Assembly: GCF_026153515.1 (NCBI RefSeq)
Contig: NZ_CP110644.1
Coordinates: forward strand, 5,335,501 to 5,399,500
From: Pseudomonas sp. KU26590
GTDB lineage: Bacteria; Pseudomonadota; Gammaproteobacteria; Pseudomonadales; Pseudomonadaceae
DNA: 64,000 nt
Reading direction: 5' to 3'
Within the stretch, counting starts at the first letter, position 1; every line of letters begins with the position of its first letter. A model generated the notes under the pieces. It was not told where the DNA came from, did not search any database, and saw only the letters and a list, made by a program, of their open reading frames with translations. Positions 10,340 through 20,465 of the stretch are shown one piece after another. The position numbers were made by a program, and so were the translations under genes.

Positions 10340-11154
10340 ATCACGCCCCAGTCCTGGGCAGCCCAGAGCAACAAGGCGAACACCGGAATGGCGGCAGTCA
10401 GGCTGTCAATGCGATCCAGCACGCCGCCGTGGCCCGGCAGCAGGTTGCTGCTGTCCTTGACCCCGGATTTTCGCTTGAACATGCTCTCGGTGAGATCACC
10501 GACGACCGAGATCAGCACAACAATCGCCGCACACACCAACGCGAAGATGATTTCGCCCAGTGACCAGCCGCGATAAATACCCACCACCGCAGTGATCAGC
10601 AGACACGTCACCAGACCACCATAAAGGCCTTCCCAGCTTTTACCCGGGCTGACTTTCGGCGCCAGCTTGCGCTTGCCGAATGCCTTGCCAGAGAAGTAGG
10701 CGCCGATGTCCGCACCCCATACCAGAATCATCACCGAGAGGATTAGCCAGTTGCCCAGCGGCATTTGCTTGATCAGCACCAGCCCCTGCCAGGCCGGCAG
10801 CAGTATCAGCAAACCGATCAGCAGCTTGCAGATGGCACTGGACCAATGCTCGCTGGACTCAGGAAAAGTGAGCACCAGCCAGGTTGCCACCAGCCACCAG
10901 ATCAGCGCCGCCACCAGCAACCATGGCGCGAGGTCCGGCAGCAGGTACAACACAAACAGCAGGGCAGCGACCACCACGGCGTACAGAACGCGGGCTGATT
11001 GCGCTTCGAAACCGGCAAGACGGGCCCACTCCCAAGCGCCGAGCACGACGACCGCACCGATGAACAACGCGAAGCTGCCGCCTGCCAGGAGGAAGAAACC
11101 GCACAGGGCCAGCGGCGCAAGGATCAGCGCAGTGATGATTCGTTGTTTGAGCAT
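10336..11154 (-). CDS. cdsA: Phosphatidate cytidylyltransferase
   Basis: CdsA makes CDP-diacylglycerol from phosphatidic acid and CTP in the inner membrane, the branch point for all phospholipids. The 272-aa protein is a multi-pass membrane protein (first helices about residues 5-55). It ends with the family signature region [18 protein letters not shown] followed by [17 protein letters not shown] place the start at 11154, where the ATG overlaps the uppS stop by one base (taatg). The frame stays open upstream, but that stretch is inside uppS and has no membrane character. It overlaps dxr by four bases at its end. Confidence 0.95.
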   Translation of the reverse strand: MLKQRIITALILAPLALCGFFLLAGGSFALFIGAVVVLGAWEWARLAGFEAQSARVLYAVVVAALLFVLYLLPDLAPWLLVAALIWWLVATWLVLTFPESSEHWSSAICKLLIGLLILLPAWQGLVLIKQMPLGNWLILSVMILVWGADIGAYFSGKAFGKRKLAPKVSPGKSWEGLYGGLVTCLLITAVVGIYRGWSLGEIIFALVCAAIVVLISVVGDLTESMFKRKSGVKDSSNLLPGHGGVLDRIDSLTAAIPVFALLLWAAQDWGVM

Positions 11155-11909
11155 TAAGCGCGGGCTCCAGCTTCTACCTGTTCGCTGGTTTTCCCGAAGC
11201 GACGTTGGCGAGAAGCGAAATCGGCCAGCGCAGTGCGCATGGCATCGTGTTTGAAGTCCGGCCAGAACAGGTCGGAGAAATACAGCTCGGCATAGGCCAG
11301 CTGCCAAAGCAGGAAATTGCTGATGCGGTGCTCGCCGCCCGTGCGGATGCAGAGGTCGGGCAACGGCAGGTCGCCAGTGGCCAGGCACGTTTGCAGCAGC
11401 TCCGGCGTGATGTCCTCCGGACGCAGATGGCCTGCCTGAACTTCGCGCGCCAGCCGCTGGGCGGCCTGCGCGATATCCCACTGTCCGCCGTAGTTGGCGG
11501 CGATCTGCAGAACAAAGCGGCTGTTTTCAGCCGTGCGCTGCTCAGCTTCGCGGATGGCGGCCTGCAGCTCGGGATGAAACCGCGAACGGTCGCCGATGAT
11601 GCGCAGGCTGATGCCGTTCTCGTTCAGGCGCTTGGTCTCGCGACGCAGCGCCGTGAAAAACAACTCCATCAGCGCACCGACTTCTTCCGCCGGGCGCTGC
11701 CAGTTCTCGCTGGAAAACGCGAACAAGGTCAGCACTTCGACCTTGGCTTCGGCACAGACCTCAATCACTGCACGAACAGCATCAACGCCGGCCTTGTGGC
11801 CTGCTACACCGGGCAGCAGGCGCTTCTTGGCCCAGCGGTTGTTCCCATCCATGATGATCGCGACATGACGCGGCACCGAGGCAGGCGCAGCCAGCTTTGT
11901 CTTATCCAT
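11154..11909 (-). CDS. uppS: Isoprenyl transferase (undecaprenyl diphosphate synthase)
   Basis: UppS adds isopentenyl units in cis to farnesyl diphosphate to make the C55 carrier for peptidoglycan and O-antigen. The 251-aa protein contains HVAIIMDGNNRWAKKR, with the catalytic aspartate in MDGNNR. GHKAGVDAVR, LFAFSSENWQRP and the carboxy-terminal RTGGEHRISNFLLWQLAYAE complete the cis-prenyltransferase signature set. It is placed between frr and cdsA, 16 nt after frr. Confidence 0.97.
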   Translation of the reverse strand: MDKTKLAAPASVPRHVAIIMDGNNRWAKKRLLPGVAGHKAGVDAVRAVIEVCAEAKVEVLTLFAFSSENWQRPAEEVGALMELFFTALRRETKRLNENGISLRIIGDRSRFHPELQAAIREAEQRTAENSRFVLQIAANYGGQWDIAQAAQRLAREVQAGHLRPEDITPELLQTCLATGDLPLPDLCIRTGGEHRISNFLLWQLAYAELYFSDLFWPDFKHDAMRTALADFASRQRRFGKTSEQVEAGARA

Positions 11910-11925
11910 GAAAGCTTCCCGGCCC

Positions 11926-12483
11926 TTATACGGCCATCAGGTCCGCTTCTTTGGACTTGGTCGCAGCGTCGATGTCCGCCTCAGCCTTGTCCGTCAGCTT
12001 CTGGATGTCGGCAGCGGCGCGGCGCTCCTCGTCTTCGCTGATTTCCTTGTCCTTGACCAGCTTCTTCAGTTCACCCAAAGCGTCACGGCGGATATTACGC
12101 ACGGCCACGCGGGCGTCTTCTGCGGCGCTGCGTGCCTGCTTGGTGAAACCCTTACGGGTCTCCTCCGTCAGGGCAGGCATGGAGATCAACAGCATCTCGC
12201 CCAGGTTCGTCGGGTTGAGGTTCAGGCCGGCGCTCTGAATGGCCTTGTCGACCGCAGAGAGCATGTTGCGCTCGAACGCCACGACCTGCAGCGTGCGGGA
12301 GTCCTTCACGGTGACGTTGGCAACACCGCTCAACGGGGTGTCGGAACCGTAATACGGCACCATCACGCTGCCGAGAATGCTCGGGTGCGCCTTGCCGGTA
12401 CGGATCTGGCCGAATGCATGGGCCAGGGACTCAAGGGATTTCTTCATCCGCTCTTGAGCGTCTTTCTTGATTTCGTTGATCAT
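11926..12483 (-). CDS. frr: Ribosome recycling factor
   Basis: Frr splits post-termination ribosomes together with EF-G. The 185-aa protein has the standard length. It begins [20 protein letters not shown], continues with [12 protein letters not shown] and the strongly conserved [18 protein letters not shown], and ends in the helical domain ([16 protein letters not shown], then [16 protein letters not shown]). Its start overlaps the pyrH stop by four bases, so the two are coupled. Confidence 0.98.
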   Translation of the reverse strand: MINEIKKDAQERMKKSLESLAHAFGQIRTGKAHPSILGSVMVPYYGSDTPLSGVANVTVKDSRTLQVVAFERNMLSAVDKAIQSAGLNLNPTNLGEMLLISMPALTEETRKGFTKQARSAAEDARVAVRNIRRDALGELKKLVKDKEISEDEERRAAADIQKLTDKAEADIDAATKSKEADLMAV

Positions 12484-13223
12484 TGTTCGCCTTCCTCGAT
12501 CAAAGTACCTTCCGCGCCGCCGTGCACAATGTTCAGCAGGGCGCCGGGCTTGTTCATATTGAAGACACGCAGTGGCATCTTGTGGTCACGACACAGACAG
12601 ATGGCTGTCAGATCCATTACACCCAGCTTGCGATCCAGCACTTCGTCATAGGTCAGACGATCGAACTTCTCGGCATGCGGGTCCTTGAATGGATCGGCAG
12701 TGTACACACCATCGACCTTGGTTGCTTTCAGCACGACATCAGCGTCGATCTCGATCGCGCGCAGGCACGCTGCCGAATCCGTGGTGAAGAACGGATTGCC
12801 GGTACCGGCCGCGAAGATCACGACTTCCTTTGCGTTCAAGTGACGCATGGCTTTGCGACGATCGTAGTGATCGGTCACGCCCACCATGGAAATGGCTGAC
12901 ATCACGATGGCCGAGATGTTGGCTCGCTCCAGCGCGTCACGCATGGCCAGCGCATTCATCACGGTGGCCAGCATGCCCATGTGGTCGCCAGTGACCCGAT
13001 CCATACCGGCCGCGCTCAGCGCTGCACCGCGAAACAGGTTACCGCCACCGATGACCAGACCGACCTGAACGCCGATGCCCACCAGCTGACCGACTTCCAG
13101 TGCCATGCGATCCAGCACCTTGGGGTCGATGCCGAACTCTTCCGACCCCATCAGGGCCTCGCCGCTGAGCTTGAGTAGAATGCGTTTATAGCGAGCTTGA
13201 TAGCCACTGCCCTGCTGAGCCAT
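12480..13223 (-). CDS. pyrH: UMP kinase
   Basis: PyrH phosphorylates UMP to UDP and belongs to the amino-acid kinase fold. The 247-aa protein shows [13 protein letters not shown] (phosphate loop), [33 protein letters not shown], the [17 protein letters not shown] substrate segment, and [10 protein letters not shown] at the end. Family length is normal. It stands between tsf and frr as in most Proteobacteria, separated from tsf by 221 nt containing a hairpin. Confidence 0.98.
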   Translation of the reverse strand: MAQQGSGYQARYKRILLKLSGEALMGSEEFGIDPKVLDRMALEVGQLVGIGVQVGLVIGGGNLFRGAALSAAGMDRVTGDHMGMLATVMNALAMRDALERANISAIVMSAISMVGVTDHYDRRKAMRHLNAKEVVIFAAGTGNPFFTTDSAACLRAIEIDADVVLKATKVDGVYTADPFKDPHAEKFDRLTYDEVLDRKLGVMDLTAICLCRDHKMPLRVFNMNKPGALLNIVHGGAEGTLIEEGEQ

Positions 13224-13388
13224 TGCGAATCTCTCCTGCGGCGTTTGAAAAAAATCGTTCGAGTCGCGGACCGCGTTTGGCCTGCGCTAACTCCAGGTGA
13301 CAGCTTCAGGGAATTGCAGCCTCGTAGGCCCAAATCCCTGCAAAAACAAATTCCGTGCAGCAATACAATTCCGCGTACCGCTTTGACA

Positions 13389-13420
13389 AAGAGGCTGCGC
13401 GCGTGAGCGGGCAGCCTCTT
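13389..13420 (-). terminator. Hairpin downstream of tsf
   Basis: A perfect 10-bp stem (aagaggctgc at 13389-13398 and gcagcctctt at 13411-13420) with a 12-nt loop lies about 25 nt after the tsf stop. In the minus direction it is followed only by tgtcaaag, with no clear U-tract. It could be a weak terminator or a processing/attenuation hairpin before pyrH. Confidence 0.45.
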
Positions 13421-13444
13421 CGGGGCGACAGTTAGAAAACCGTC

Positions 13445-14308
13445 TTATTGCTTGCTTGCAGCTACTTGAGCAGCGACTTCTTCAGCGAAGTTGTCGACTG
13501 GCTTCTCGATGCCGTCGCCTACTTTGAAGTAGGTGAAGGAAACGATTTCAGCGCCGGCTTTCTTGGCCAGTTCACCGACCTTGACTTCCGGGTTCTTGAC
13601 GAACGCTTGCTCAACCAGGCTCGCTTCAGCCAGGAACTTGCTGATACGACCGCCAACCATCTTCTCGGCGATTTCGGCAGGCTTTCCTTTCAGCTTGTCT
13701 TCGTTCAACTGCATGAAGACATTCTTCTCGCGCTCGATCGCTTCTGGCGAAACGTCCGACGGCAGCAGGAACTCAGGGTTGGTCGCTGCTACGTGCATGG
13801 CGATGTCTTTCGCCAGCTCGGCATTGCCGCCCTTGAGGACAACAACCACGCCGATCTTGTTGCCGTGCAGGTACGAACCCAGGACGTCGCCTTCGATGCG
13901 TGCCAGACGACGGATGTTGACGTTCTCGCCAACCTTGCCGACCAGAACCAGACGATCAGCTTCCAGCGCTTCAACCAGAGGTTCAACGGTGGTCAGCTTG
14001 TCAGCGAAGGCTTTTTCGACGCCTTTGGCGACGAATGCCTTGAAGTCGTCCTGCAGAGCCAGGAAGTCGGTCTGGGAGTTGACTTCGATCAGGACTGCGG
14101 CTTTGCCGTCGTCCTTGATAGCGATGGCGCCTTCAGCAGCAACGTTGCCTGCTTTCTTGGCTGCCTTGATTGCGCCCGAAGCACGCATATCGTCGATGGC
14201 TTTTTCGATGTCGCCGCCGGCCTTGGTCAAGGCCTTTTTGCAATCCATCATGCCTTCGCCGGTACGCTCGCGCAGTTCTTTGACCAACGCTGCAGTAATC
14301 TCTGCCAT
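13445..14308 (-). CDS. tsf: Elongation factor Ts
   Basis: EF-Ts is the guanine-nucleotide exchange factor for EF-Tu. The 287-aa protein begins [20 protein letters not shown] and [13 protein letters not shown], the amino-terminal UBA-like domain. It contains the EF-Tu contact motif NSQTDFLA near residues 75-82, and ends with the coiled-coil/dimerisation region ([21 protein letters not shown] carboxy end). It is cotranscribed with rpsB upstream, with a strong hairpin in between. Confidence 0.98.
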   Translation of the reverse strand: MAEITAALVKELRERTGEGMMDCKKALTKAGGDIEKAIDDMRASGAIKAAKKAGNVAAEGAIAIKDDGKAAVLIEVNSQTDFLALQDDFKAFVAKGVEKAFADKLTTVEPLVEALEADRLVLVGKVGENVNIRRLARIEGDVLGSYLHGNKIGVVVVLKGGNAELAKDIAMHVAATNPEFLLPSDVSPEAIEREKNVFMQLNEDKLKGKPAEIAEKMVGGRISKFLAEASLVEQAFVKNPEVKVGELAKKAGAEIVSFTYFKVGDGIEKPVDNFAEEVAAQVAASKQ

Positions 14309-14437
14309 TTCAAAATCCTCTTGGATAGGTCTTCAACCATTCCACCCGCAAGACGGGCGTTCAAATTCTTGAAAATCCATGGTGACTGCTGCACATGACA
14401 ATAAGATCGATGGCAACGTCAGATGGTTTTCGAGGTG

Positions 14438-14466
14438 GCAAAAAGGGGGCCAAGCCCCCTTTTTGC
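14438..14466. terminator. Strong hairpin between rpsB and tsf
   Basis: A perfect 13-bp stem (gcaaaaagggggc at 14438-14450, gccccctttttgc at 14454-14466) has a 3-nt loop and an A-run and T-run built into its arms, so it can act in either direction. It lies 30 nt after the rpsB stop. An intrinsic terminator or attenuator at this spot would set a high S2 to EF-Ts ratio. Confidence 0.75.
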
Positions 14467-14495
14467 GTACTGAGTCAACGCCAGGCGTTTGTTAC

Positions 14496-15236
14496 TCAGC
14501 CTTCAACAGTTGCCGCTGGAGCTTCTTCAGCGTAAACGTCGGTGCCGCCGCCATTGTTGTTGCGACCGCGGATCACAGCGTCAGCCATCGAACCCATGTA
14601 CAACTGGATGGCGCGGATTGCGTCATCGTTGCCCGGGATGATGTAGTCAACGCCTTCAGGGCTGCTGTTGGTGTCGACAACGCCGATGACCGGGATACCC
14701 AGCTTGTTGGCTTCGGTGATCGCGATGCGCTCGTGATCAACGTCGATAACGAACAGAGCGTCTGGCAGACCGCCCATGTCCTTGATACCACCCAGGCTAC
14801 GGTCCAGTTTTTCCAGATCGCGAGTACGCATCAGCGCCTCTTTCTTGGTCAGCTTGGTGAACGTGCCGTCTTCTGCCTGGATTTCAAGATCACGCAGACG
14901 CTTGATGGAAGCGCGGATGGTCTTGAAGTTGGTCAGCATGCCGCCCAACCAGCGGTGATCGACGTACGGCGAACCGCAACGTGCTGCTTCTTCAGCAACG
15001 ATCTTGCCAGCGGAACGCTTGGTGCCGACGAACAGGATCTTGTTTTTGCCCTGAGCCAGGCGCTCAACGAAAGTCAAAGCTTCGTTGAACATAGGCAGGG
15101 TTTTTTCAAGGTTGATGATGTGGATCTTGTTGCGCGCGCCGAAAATGTATTTACCCATTTTCGGGTTCCAGTAACGGGTCTGGTGACCGAAGTGCACACC
15201 GGCCTTCAGCATATCGCGCATGTTGACTTGGGACAT
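14496..15236 (-). CDS. rpsB: 30S ribosomal protein S2
   Basis: S2 is a late-assembling protein of the small ribosomal subunit. The 246-aa protein has the expected [22 protein letters not shown] near the amino end, then [34 protein letters not shown], the coiled-coil segment (residues about 105-155), and [20 protein letters not shown]. It heads the rpsB-tsf-pyrH-frr series and has a long leader (15237 to about 15370) that could carry S2 autoregulation. Confidence 0.98.
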   Translation of the reverse strand: MSQVNMRDMLKAGVHFGHQTRYWNPKMGKYIFGARNKIHIINLEKTLPMFNEALTFVERLAQGKNKILFVGTKRSAGKIVAEEAARCGSPYVDHRWLGGMLTNFKTIRASIKRLRDLEIQAEDGTFTKLTKKEALMRTRDLEKLDRSLGGIKDMGGLPDALFVIDVDHERIAITEANKLGIPVIGVVDTNSSPEGVDYIIPGNDDAIRAIQLYMGSMADAVIRGRNNNGGGTDVYAEEAPAATVEG

Positions 15237-15369
15237 GATAGTTCCTTGATAAGTCGGGTTAGGCCTCCACGTATCCCAATGACCAACCAGCGGCTTGAGC
15301 CGAAGGCACCCAGGTCATCGTGTCGACACGTGTGTGGGTTAGAGCTTTCGGGGCAGACCCCGTAAAGCG

Positions 15370-15400
15370 GCGCATTTTATATCACAAAAGACTGGATAAC
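15370..15400 (-). promoter_or_regulatory. Candidate rpsB promoter
   Basis: On the minus strand TGATATAAAAT gives an extended -10 (TATAAA at 15376-15381), about 135 nt before the rpsB start. The -35 is weak (ttccgt at about 17 nt). It is supported only by the -10 match and its position. Confidence 0.4.
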
Positions 15401-15513
15401 GGAACTCGAAATAAGCGCCTGTTTTTCCGACGCTTTTATCCCCCTCGCGTGAGCGGTAGGGCGCCCTGCCAGCGGCAATGTGAGGCGCGATGATAACCCG
15501 CCTGACGACGGTC

Positions 15514-15522
15514 TGGTAGAAT
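15514..15522 (+). promoter_or_regulatory. Candidate map promoter (extended -10)
   Basis: TGGTAGAAT at 15514-15522 resembles an extended -10 element, followed by a GC block and a T-run, 54 nt before the map start. No good -35 is visible. Confidence 0.35.
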
Positions 15523-15575
15523 CGCGTTTTTTCCGTATCAAGCCGTGGCTGCGCCGCGCCGAGAGAGCCTGCTTA

Positions 15576-16358
15576 ATGACCGTGACACTGAAGACCCCCG
15601 AAGACATCGAAAAGATGCGAATTGCCGGCCGCCTGGCTGCCGACGTGCTGGAAATGATCGGCGCCTATGTAAAGCCTGGCGTGACCACCGACGAGCTGGA
15701 CCGCCTCTGCCACGATTATATCGTCAACGAGCAACAGGCCATTCCGGCGCCGCTGAATTACAAGGGCTTCCCGAAATCCATCTGCACGTCGATCAACCAT
15801 GTGGTCTGCCACGGCATTCCGAACGAGAAGCCGCTCAAGAATGGCGACGTGCTGAACATCGACGTGACCGTCATCAAGGACGGCTACCACGGCGACACCA
15901 GCAAGATGTTCCACGTGGGCAAAGTGCCTGAGTGGGCCGAGCGTCTGTCCCGTGTCACGCAAGAGTGCCTCTATAAAGGCATCGAAGTGGTCAAGCCCGG
16001 CGCGCACCTGGGCGATATCGGCGAAGTGATCCAGAAGCACGCCGAGAAAAACGGCTTCTCGGTCGTCCGCGAATACTGCGGCCACGGTATCGGCAGGGTC
16101 TTTCATGAAGAACCACAAGTGCTGCACTACGGCGAGGCCGGCGACGGCATGGAGCTGAAAGAAGGCATGACCTTCACCATCGAGCCGATGATCAACCAGG
16201 GCAAAGCCGACACGCGTTTGCTGGGCGACGGCTGGACAGCCATCACCAAGGATCGCAAGCTGTCGGCACAGTGGGAGCACACCATTCTGGTGACCGCGAC
16301 CGGCTACGAAATCTTCACGCTGCGCAGCGATGACACCATCGCCCGCACCTCGGCCTGA
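15576..16358 (+). CDS. map: Methionine aminopeptidase, type I
   Basis: Map removes the initiator methionine from nascent proteins. The 260-aa protein shows KTPEDIEKMRIAGRLAADVL, the metal-binding segments NIDVTVIKDGYHGDTSKMF (two aspartates), YCGHGIGRVFHEEPQVLHYG (histidine), and FTIEPMINQG (glutamate). A final glutamate lies in AQWEHTILVT. The start at 15576 gives the usual amino end MTVTLKTPEDIEKM; the frame is open 32 codons upstream but without family similarity. It is divergent from rpsB, the classical bacterial arrangement, and followed by glnD. Confidence 0.97.
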   Translation: MTVTLKTPEDIEKMRIAGRLAADVLEMIGAYVKPGVTTDELDRLCHDYIVNEQQAIPAPLNYKGFPKSICTSINHVVCHGIPNEKPLKNGDVLNIDVTVIKDGYHGDTSKMFHVGKVPEWAERLSRVTQECLYKGIEVVKPGAHLGDIGEVIQKHAEKNGFSVVREYCGHGIGRVFHEEPQVLHYGEAGDGMELKEGMTFTIEPMINQGKADTRLLGDGWTAITKDRKLSAQWEHTILVTATGYEIFTLRSDDTIARTSA

Positions 16359-16442
16359 TCGCGACGTCATTCGCCATCACGGTCGGTACAGCCAGCACGG
16401 TCGCTTTAGCACGGTCGGTATAGATAGAAGGAAAGCAGTTCG

Positions 16443-19142
16443 ATGCCGCAGGTGGACCCAGATTTGTTCGATCGCGGGCAGTTTCAGGCCGAGCTGGCTT
16501 TGAAGGCCAGCCCCATACCCGCCTTCAAGAAAGCCATCCGTCAGGCGCGCGAAGTGCTGGACGGGCGCTTCAAGTCAGGCCGGGAAATTCGCCGGCTGAT
16601 CGAAGACCGTGCCTGGTTCGTCGACAACATCCTGCAACAGGCCTGGGATCAGTTCGACTGGAGCGAAGATGCCGACATCGCCTTGCTGGCGGTCGGCGGC
16701 TACGGTCGCGGCGAACTGCACCCCTACTCCGACATCGATCTGCTGATCCTGCTGGACAGCGCCGACCATGAAGTTTTCCGCGATTCCATCGAGCGCTTTC
16801 TGACGCTGCTTTGGGACATCGGCCTGGAAGTCGGTCAGAGCGTGCGCTCGGTGGACGAATGCGTCACCGAAGCCCGGGCCGATCTGACCGTCATTACCAA
16901 TTTGATGGAGAGCCGCACGATTGCCGGTCCCGAGCGTCTGCGCCAGCGCATGCTCGCCGTCACCAGCACCCGCGAAATGTGGCCGAGCAAGGAGTTTTTC
17001 TTGGCCAAACGCGCCGAGCAGAAGAACCGCCATCACAAGTATTTCGACACCGAGTACAACCTCGAGCCCAACGTCAAAGGCTCGCCCGGCGGGCTGCGCG
17101 ATATTCAGACCATTCTCTGGGTTGCCCGCCGCCAGTACGGCACGCTGAATCTGCACGCACTGGCCGACGAAGGTTTCCTGCTGGAGAGTGAAAACGCGCT
17201 GCTGGCGTCCTCCCAGGAATTTCTCTGGAAGGTCCGTTACGCGCTGCACATGCTCGCCGGGCGTTCCGAAGACCGTCTGCTCTTCGATTACCAGACCAGC
17301 ATCGCGCGCCTGCTGGGTTACGAGGACAGCGACGCCAAACTGGCCATCGAGCGCTTCATGAAGAAGTACTACCGGGTGGTCATGAGCATCGCGCAGCTCA
17401 GCGACCTGATCATCCAGCACTTCGAAGAAGTCATCCTCGCGGACGACGAAGGCACGGTCACCGAGACGATCAACTCGCGTTTCCAGTTGCACGACGGCTA
17501 CATCGAAGCGACCCATCCGAACGTCTTCAAGCGCACGCCTTTCGCGATGATCGAGATCTTCGTGCTGATGGCGCAGCGCCCGGAAATAAAGGGCGTGCGG
17601 GCCGACACCATTCGCCTGCTGCGCGAGCACCGCTACCTGATCAACGACGATTTCCGCAACGATATCCGCAACACCAGCCTGTTCATCGAGCTGTTCAAGT
17701 GCGAAATCGGCATCCATCGCAATCTGCGGCGGATGAACCGTTACGGCATTCTCGGGCTGTACCTGCCGGAGTTCGGCCACATCGTCGGGCAGATGCAGCA
17801 CGACCTGTTCCATATCTACACGGTCGACGCCCATACCCTGAACCTGATCAAGCACCTGCGTAAGCTGCAATACACGCAGGTGTCAGAGAAATTCCCGCTG
17901 GCCAGCAAGCTCATGGCCAGACTGCCCAAGCCGGAGCTTATTTATCTGGCCGGGCTGTATCACGACATCGGCAAGGGCCGCGGCGGCGATCACTCGGAAC
18001 TGGGCGCGATCGATGCCGAAGCGTTTGGCATTCGCCATCACCTGCCCCACTGGGACACTCAGCTGATTGTCTGGCTGGTGCAGAACCATCTGGTCATGTC
18101 GACCACTGCCCAGCGCAAGGACTTGTCCGACCCGCAGGTGATTCACGACTTCGCCCAGTTCGTTGGCGATGAAGTGCATCTGGACTACCTCTACGTGCTG
18201 ACCATCGCCGACATCAACGCAACCAACCCGACGCTGTGGAACTCCTGGCGCGCCAGCCTGTTGCGCCAGCTGTACACCGAGACCAAGCGCGCGCTCAAGC
18301 GTGGGCTGGAGAACCCGGTCGACCGCGAAGAGCAAATCCGGCGCACGCAGACCGCTGCGCTGGACATCCTGGTGCGCAGCGGCACCGACCCCGATGACGT
18401 CGAGCAATTGTGGTCGCAGCTGGGTGATGATTATTTCCTGCGTCACACCGCAGGCGACGTGGCCTGGCACAGCGATGCGATTTTGCAGCAACCAGCCGAC
18501 GGCGGCCCGTTGGTGCTGATCAAGGAAACCACCCAGCGCGAGTTCGAAGGCGGCACGCAGATCTTCATTTATGCGCCCGACCAGCATGACTTTTTCGCCG
18601 TGACCGTGGCGGCGATGGACCAGCTGAACCTGAACATTCACGACGCCCGGGTGATCACCTCCACCAGCCAGTTCACCCTCGACACCTACATTGTGCTCGA
18701 CAGTGAAGGCGGTTCGATCGGCGAAAATCCGGAGCGGATCAAGGCCATTCGCGAAGGCCTGACCGAAGCGCTGCGCAACCCCGACGATTACCCGACGATC
18801 ATCAAACGCCGGGTACCGCGCCAGCTCAAGCACTTTGCCTTTGCACCCGTGGTGACCATTTCCAACGACGCACAGCGGCCGGTCACGGTGCTGGAGCTCA
18901 GTGCGCCGGATCGCCCCGGGCTGCTGGCTCGACTGGGCAAGATCTTCCTGGAGTTCGATCTGTCATTGCAGAACGCCAAGATCGCCACGCTGGGCGAGCG
19001 CGTGGAAGACGTGTTCTTCCTGACCGATGAAAACCACCAGCCGCTGTCCGATCCGCAACTGTGCCGACGCCTGCAGGATGAAATCGTCGAGCAGCTCAGC
19101 GTCAACCCGGAGCCCGGCAGCGAAATGCGCATCAGCATCTGA
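16443..19142 (+). CDS. glnD: Bifunctional PII uridylyltransferase / uridylyl-removing enzyme
   Basis: GlnD senses glutamine and adds or removes UMP on the PII proteins, so it controls nitrogen assimilation. The 899-aa protein has the nucleotidyltransferase signature [15 protein letters not shown] at residues 85-99. The HD phosphohydrolase motif [12 protein letters not shown], starting near residue 506, belongs to the UMP-removing domain. Two ACT domains lie at the carboxy end (roughly 710-795 and 815-895; [15 protein letters not shown] and [19 protein letters not shown]). Length and domain order are normal. It lies between map and dapC. Three near-copies of cacggtcg sit just upstream of the start. 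Confidence 0.97.
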   Translation: MPQVDPDLFDRGQFQAELALKASPIPAFKKAIRQAREVLDGRFKSGREIRRLIEDRAWFVDNILQQAWDQFDWSEDADIALLAVGGYGRGELHPYSDIDLLILLDSADHEVFRDSIERFLTLLWDIGLEVGQSVRSVDECVTEARADLTVITNLMESRTIAGPERLRQRMLAVTSTREMWPSKEFFLAKRAEQKNRHHKYFDTEYNLEPNVKGSPGGLRDIQTILWVARRQYGTLNLHALADEGFLLESENALLASSQEFLWKVRYALHMLAGRSEDRLLFDYQTSIARLLGYEDSDAKLAIERFMKKYYRVVMSIAQLSDLIIQHFEEVILADDEGTVTETINSRFQLHDGYIEATHPNVFKRTPFAMIEIFVLMAQRPEIKGVRADTIRLLREHRYLINDDFRNDIRNTSLFIELFKCEIGIHRNLRRMNRYGILGLYLPEFGHIVGQMQHDLFHIYTVDAHTLNLIKHLRKLQYTQVSEKFPLASKLMARLPKPELIYLAGLYHDIGKGRGGDHSELGAIDAEAFGIRHHLPHWDTQLIVWLVQNHLVMSTTAQRKDLSDPQVIHDFAQFVGDEVHLDYLYVLTIADINATNPTLWNSWRASLLRQLYTETKRALKRGLENPVDREEQIRRTQTAALDILVRSGTDPDDVEQLWSQLGDDYFLRHTAGDVAWHSDAILQQPADGGPLVLIKETTQREFEGGTQIFIYAPDQHDFFAVTVAAMDQLNLNIHDARVITSTSQFTLDTYIVLDSEGGSIGENPERIKAIREGLTEALRNPDDYPTIIKRRVPRQLKHFAFAPVVTISNDAQRPVTVLELSAPDRPGLLARLGKIFLEFDLSLQNAKIATLGERVEDVFFLTDENHQPLSDPQLCRRLQDEIVEQLSVNPEPGSEMRISI

Positions 19143-19238
19143 AACCGCCAGGACGGCACGACTTAACGACTTGATTCCACGGCGCCCAGCCACATCGTGA
19201 CCACGAGTGCGTGCGCCCAGCCTTGAGAACGATTCGAC

Positions 19239-20435
19239 ATGAATAACGCCCTGCTGCAGCTTCAGCCCTACCCTTTCGAGAAACTTCGCGCGTTGCTCGG
19301 TGCTGTCACGCCGAATCCAGACAAACGTCCGATCGCCCTGTCGATCGGCGAACCCAAGCACAAATCGCCGGAATTCGTCGCCAAGGCGCTGGCGGACAAC
19401 CTCGATCAGATGGCGGTCTACCCGACCACGGCCGGGATTCCTGCGCTGCGTGAAGCCATCGCAAAATGGTGCGAGCGCCGTTTCAGCGTGCCGGCCGGCT
19501 GGCTGGATGCAACCAAACATGTGTTGCCGGTCAACGGCACCCGCGAGGCGCTGTTTGCCTTTACCCAGACGGTCGTCAATCGCGCTGACAACGGCCTGGT
19601 GATCAGCCCCAACCCGTTCTACCAAATCTACGAAGGCGCGGCGTTTCTGGCCGGCGCCACACCGCACTACCTGCCGTGCCTGGCCGAGCACGGTTTCAAT
19701 CCGGATTTCGACGCGGTCAGCGCTGACGTCTGGGACCGCTGCCAGATTCTGTTTCTGTGCTCGCCGGGCAACCCGACCGGTGCGCTGATCCCGCTGGAAA
19801 CCCTGAAGAAGCTCATTGCCCTGGCCGACAAGCACGATTTCGTGATCGCGGCCGACGAGTGCTACAGCGAGCTGTATTTCGACGAAGCCACTCCGCCGGC
19901 CGGTCTGCTCAGCGCGTGCGCGGAACTCGGGCGGCAGGATTTCAAGCGCTGCGTGGTGTTCCATAGCCTGTCCAAGCGCTCGAACCTCCCGGGGCTGCGT
20001 TCGGGTTTTGTCGCGGGCGATGCCGAGATTCTCAAGGCGTTTCTGCTCTATCGGACCTACCATGGCTGCGCGATGCCGGTGCAGACGCAACTGGCGAGCA
20101 TCGCGGCCTGGAGCGACGAGGAACACGTGCGCGCCAACCGCACGCTGTACCGGGAAAAGTTTGACGCCGTGCTGGAAATCCTCAGCCCGGTCATGGACGT
20201 GCAACACCCGGATGGCGGTTTCTATCTGTGGCCCAGCGTCGGGACTGATGACGCGAAGTTCTGCCGGGATTTGTTCGTCACCGAACACGTGACCGTGGTG
20301 CCCGGTTCGTACCTGTCCCGCGATGTCGACGGCTTCAATCCCGGCGCCGGCCGCGTGCGCATGGCACTGGTTGCACCGCTGGCCGAGTGCATCGAAGCGG
20401 CGCAGCGCATCCGGGATTTTGTAACCAGCCGCTGA
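19239..20435 (+). CDS. dapC: Succinyldiaminopimelate transaminase
   Basis: DapC is a PLP enzyme that transaminates N-succinyl-2-amino-6-ketopimelate in the succinylase route to diaminopimelate and lysine. The 398-aa protein is a class I aminotransferase: AVYPTTAGIPALREAIAKW, VLPVNGTREALFAF, NPFYQIYEGAA, LCSPGNPTGALIP, AADECYSELYFD, and SLSKRSNLPGLRSGFVAGD with the PLP lysine in SLSKRS. The substrate is inferred from the long-standing link of this subfamily with dapD and dapE, both in this window, and from its place after glnD as in other pseudomonads. Confidence 0.93.
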   Translation: MNNALLQLQPYPFEKLRALLGAVTPNPDKRPIALSIGEPKHKSPEFVAKALADNLDQMAVYPTTAGIPALREAIAKWCERRFSVPAGWLDATKHVLPVNGTREALFAFTQTVVNRADNGLVISPNPFYQIYEGAAFLAGATPHYLPCLAEHGFNPDFDAVSADVWDRCQILFLCSPGNPTGALIPLETLKKLIALADKHDFVIAADECYSELYFDEATPPAGLLSACAELGRQDFKRCVVFHSLSKRSNLPGLRSGFVAGDAEILKAFLLYRTYHGCAMPVQTQLASIAAWSDEEHVRANRTLYREKFDAVLEILSPVMDVQHPDGGFYLWPSVGTDDAKFCRDLFVTEHVTVVPGSYLSRDVDGFNPGAGRVRMALVAPLAECIEAAQRIRDFVTSR

Positions 20436-20465
20436 GAGCTGGCTCGCTGAGGCCAGCCTCCAGCC

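Larger units (their letters stand above)
15237..15575. other. Divergent intergenic region between rpsB and map
   Basis: 339 nt without a gene. The half next to rpsB is its probable 5' leader. The middle holds a candidate minus-strand -10 (see 15370-15400), and the right end holds a candidate plus-strand extended -10 for map. I see no small gene, repeat or clear operator here. Confidence 0.7.
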
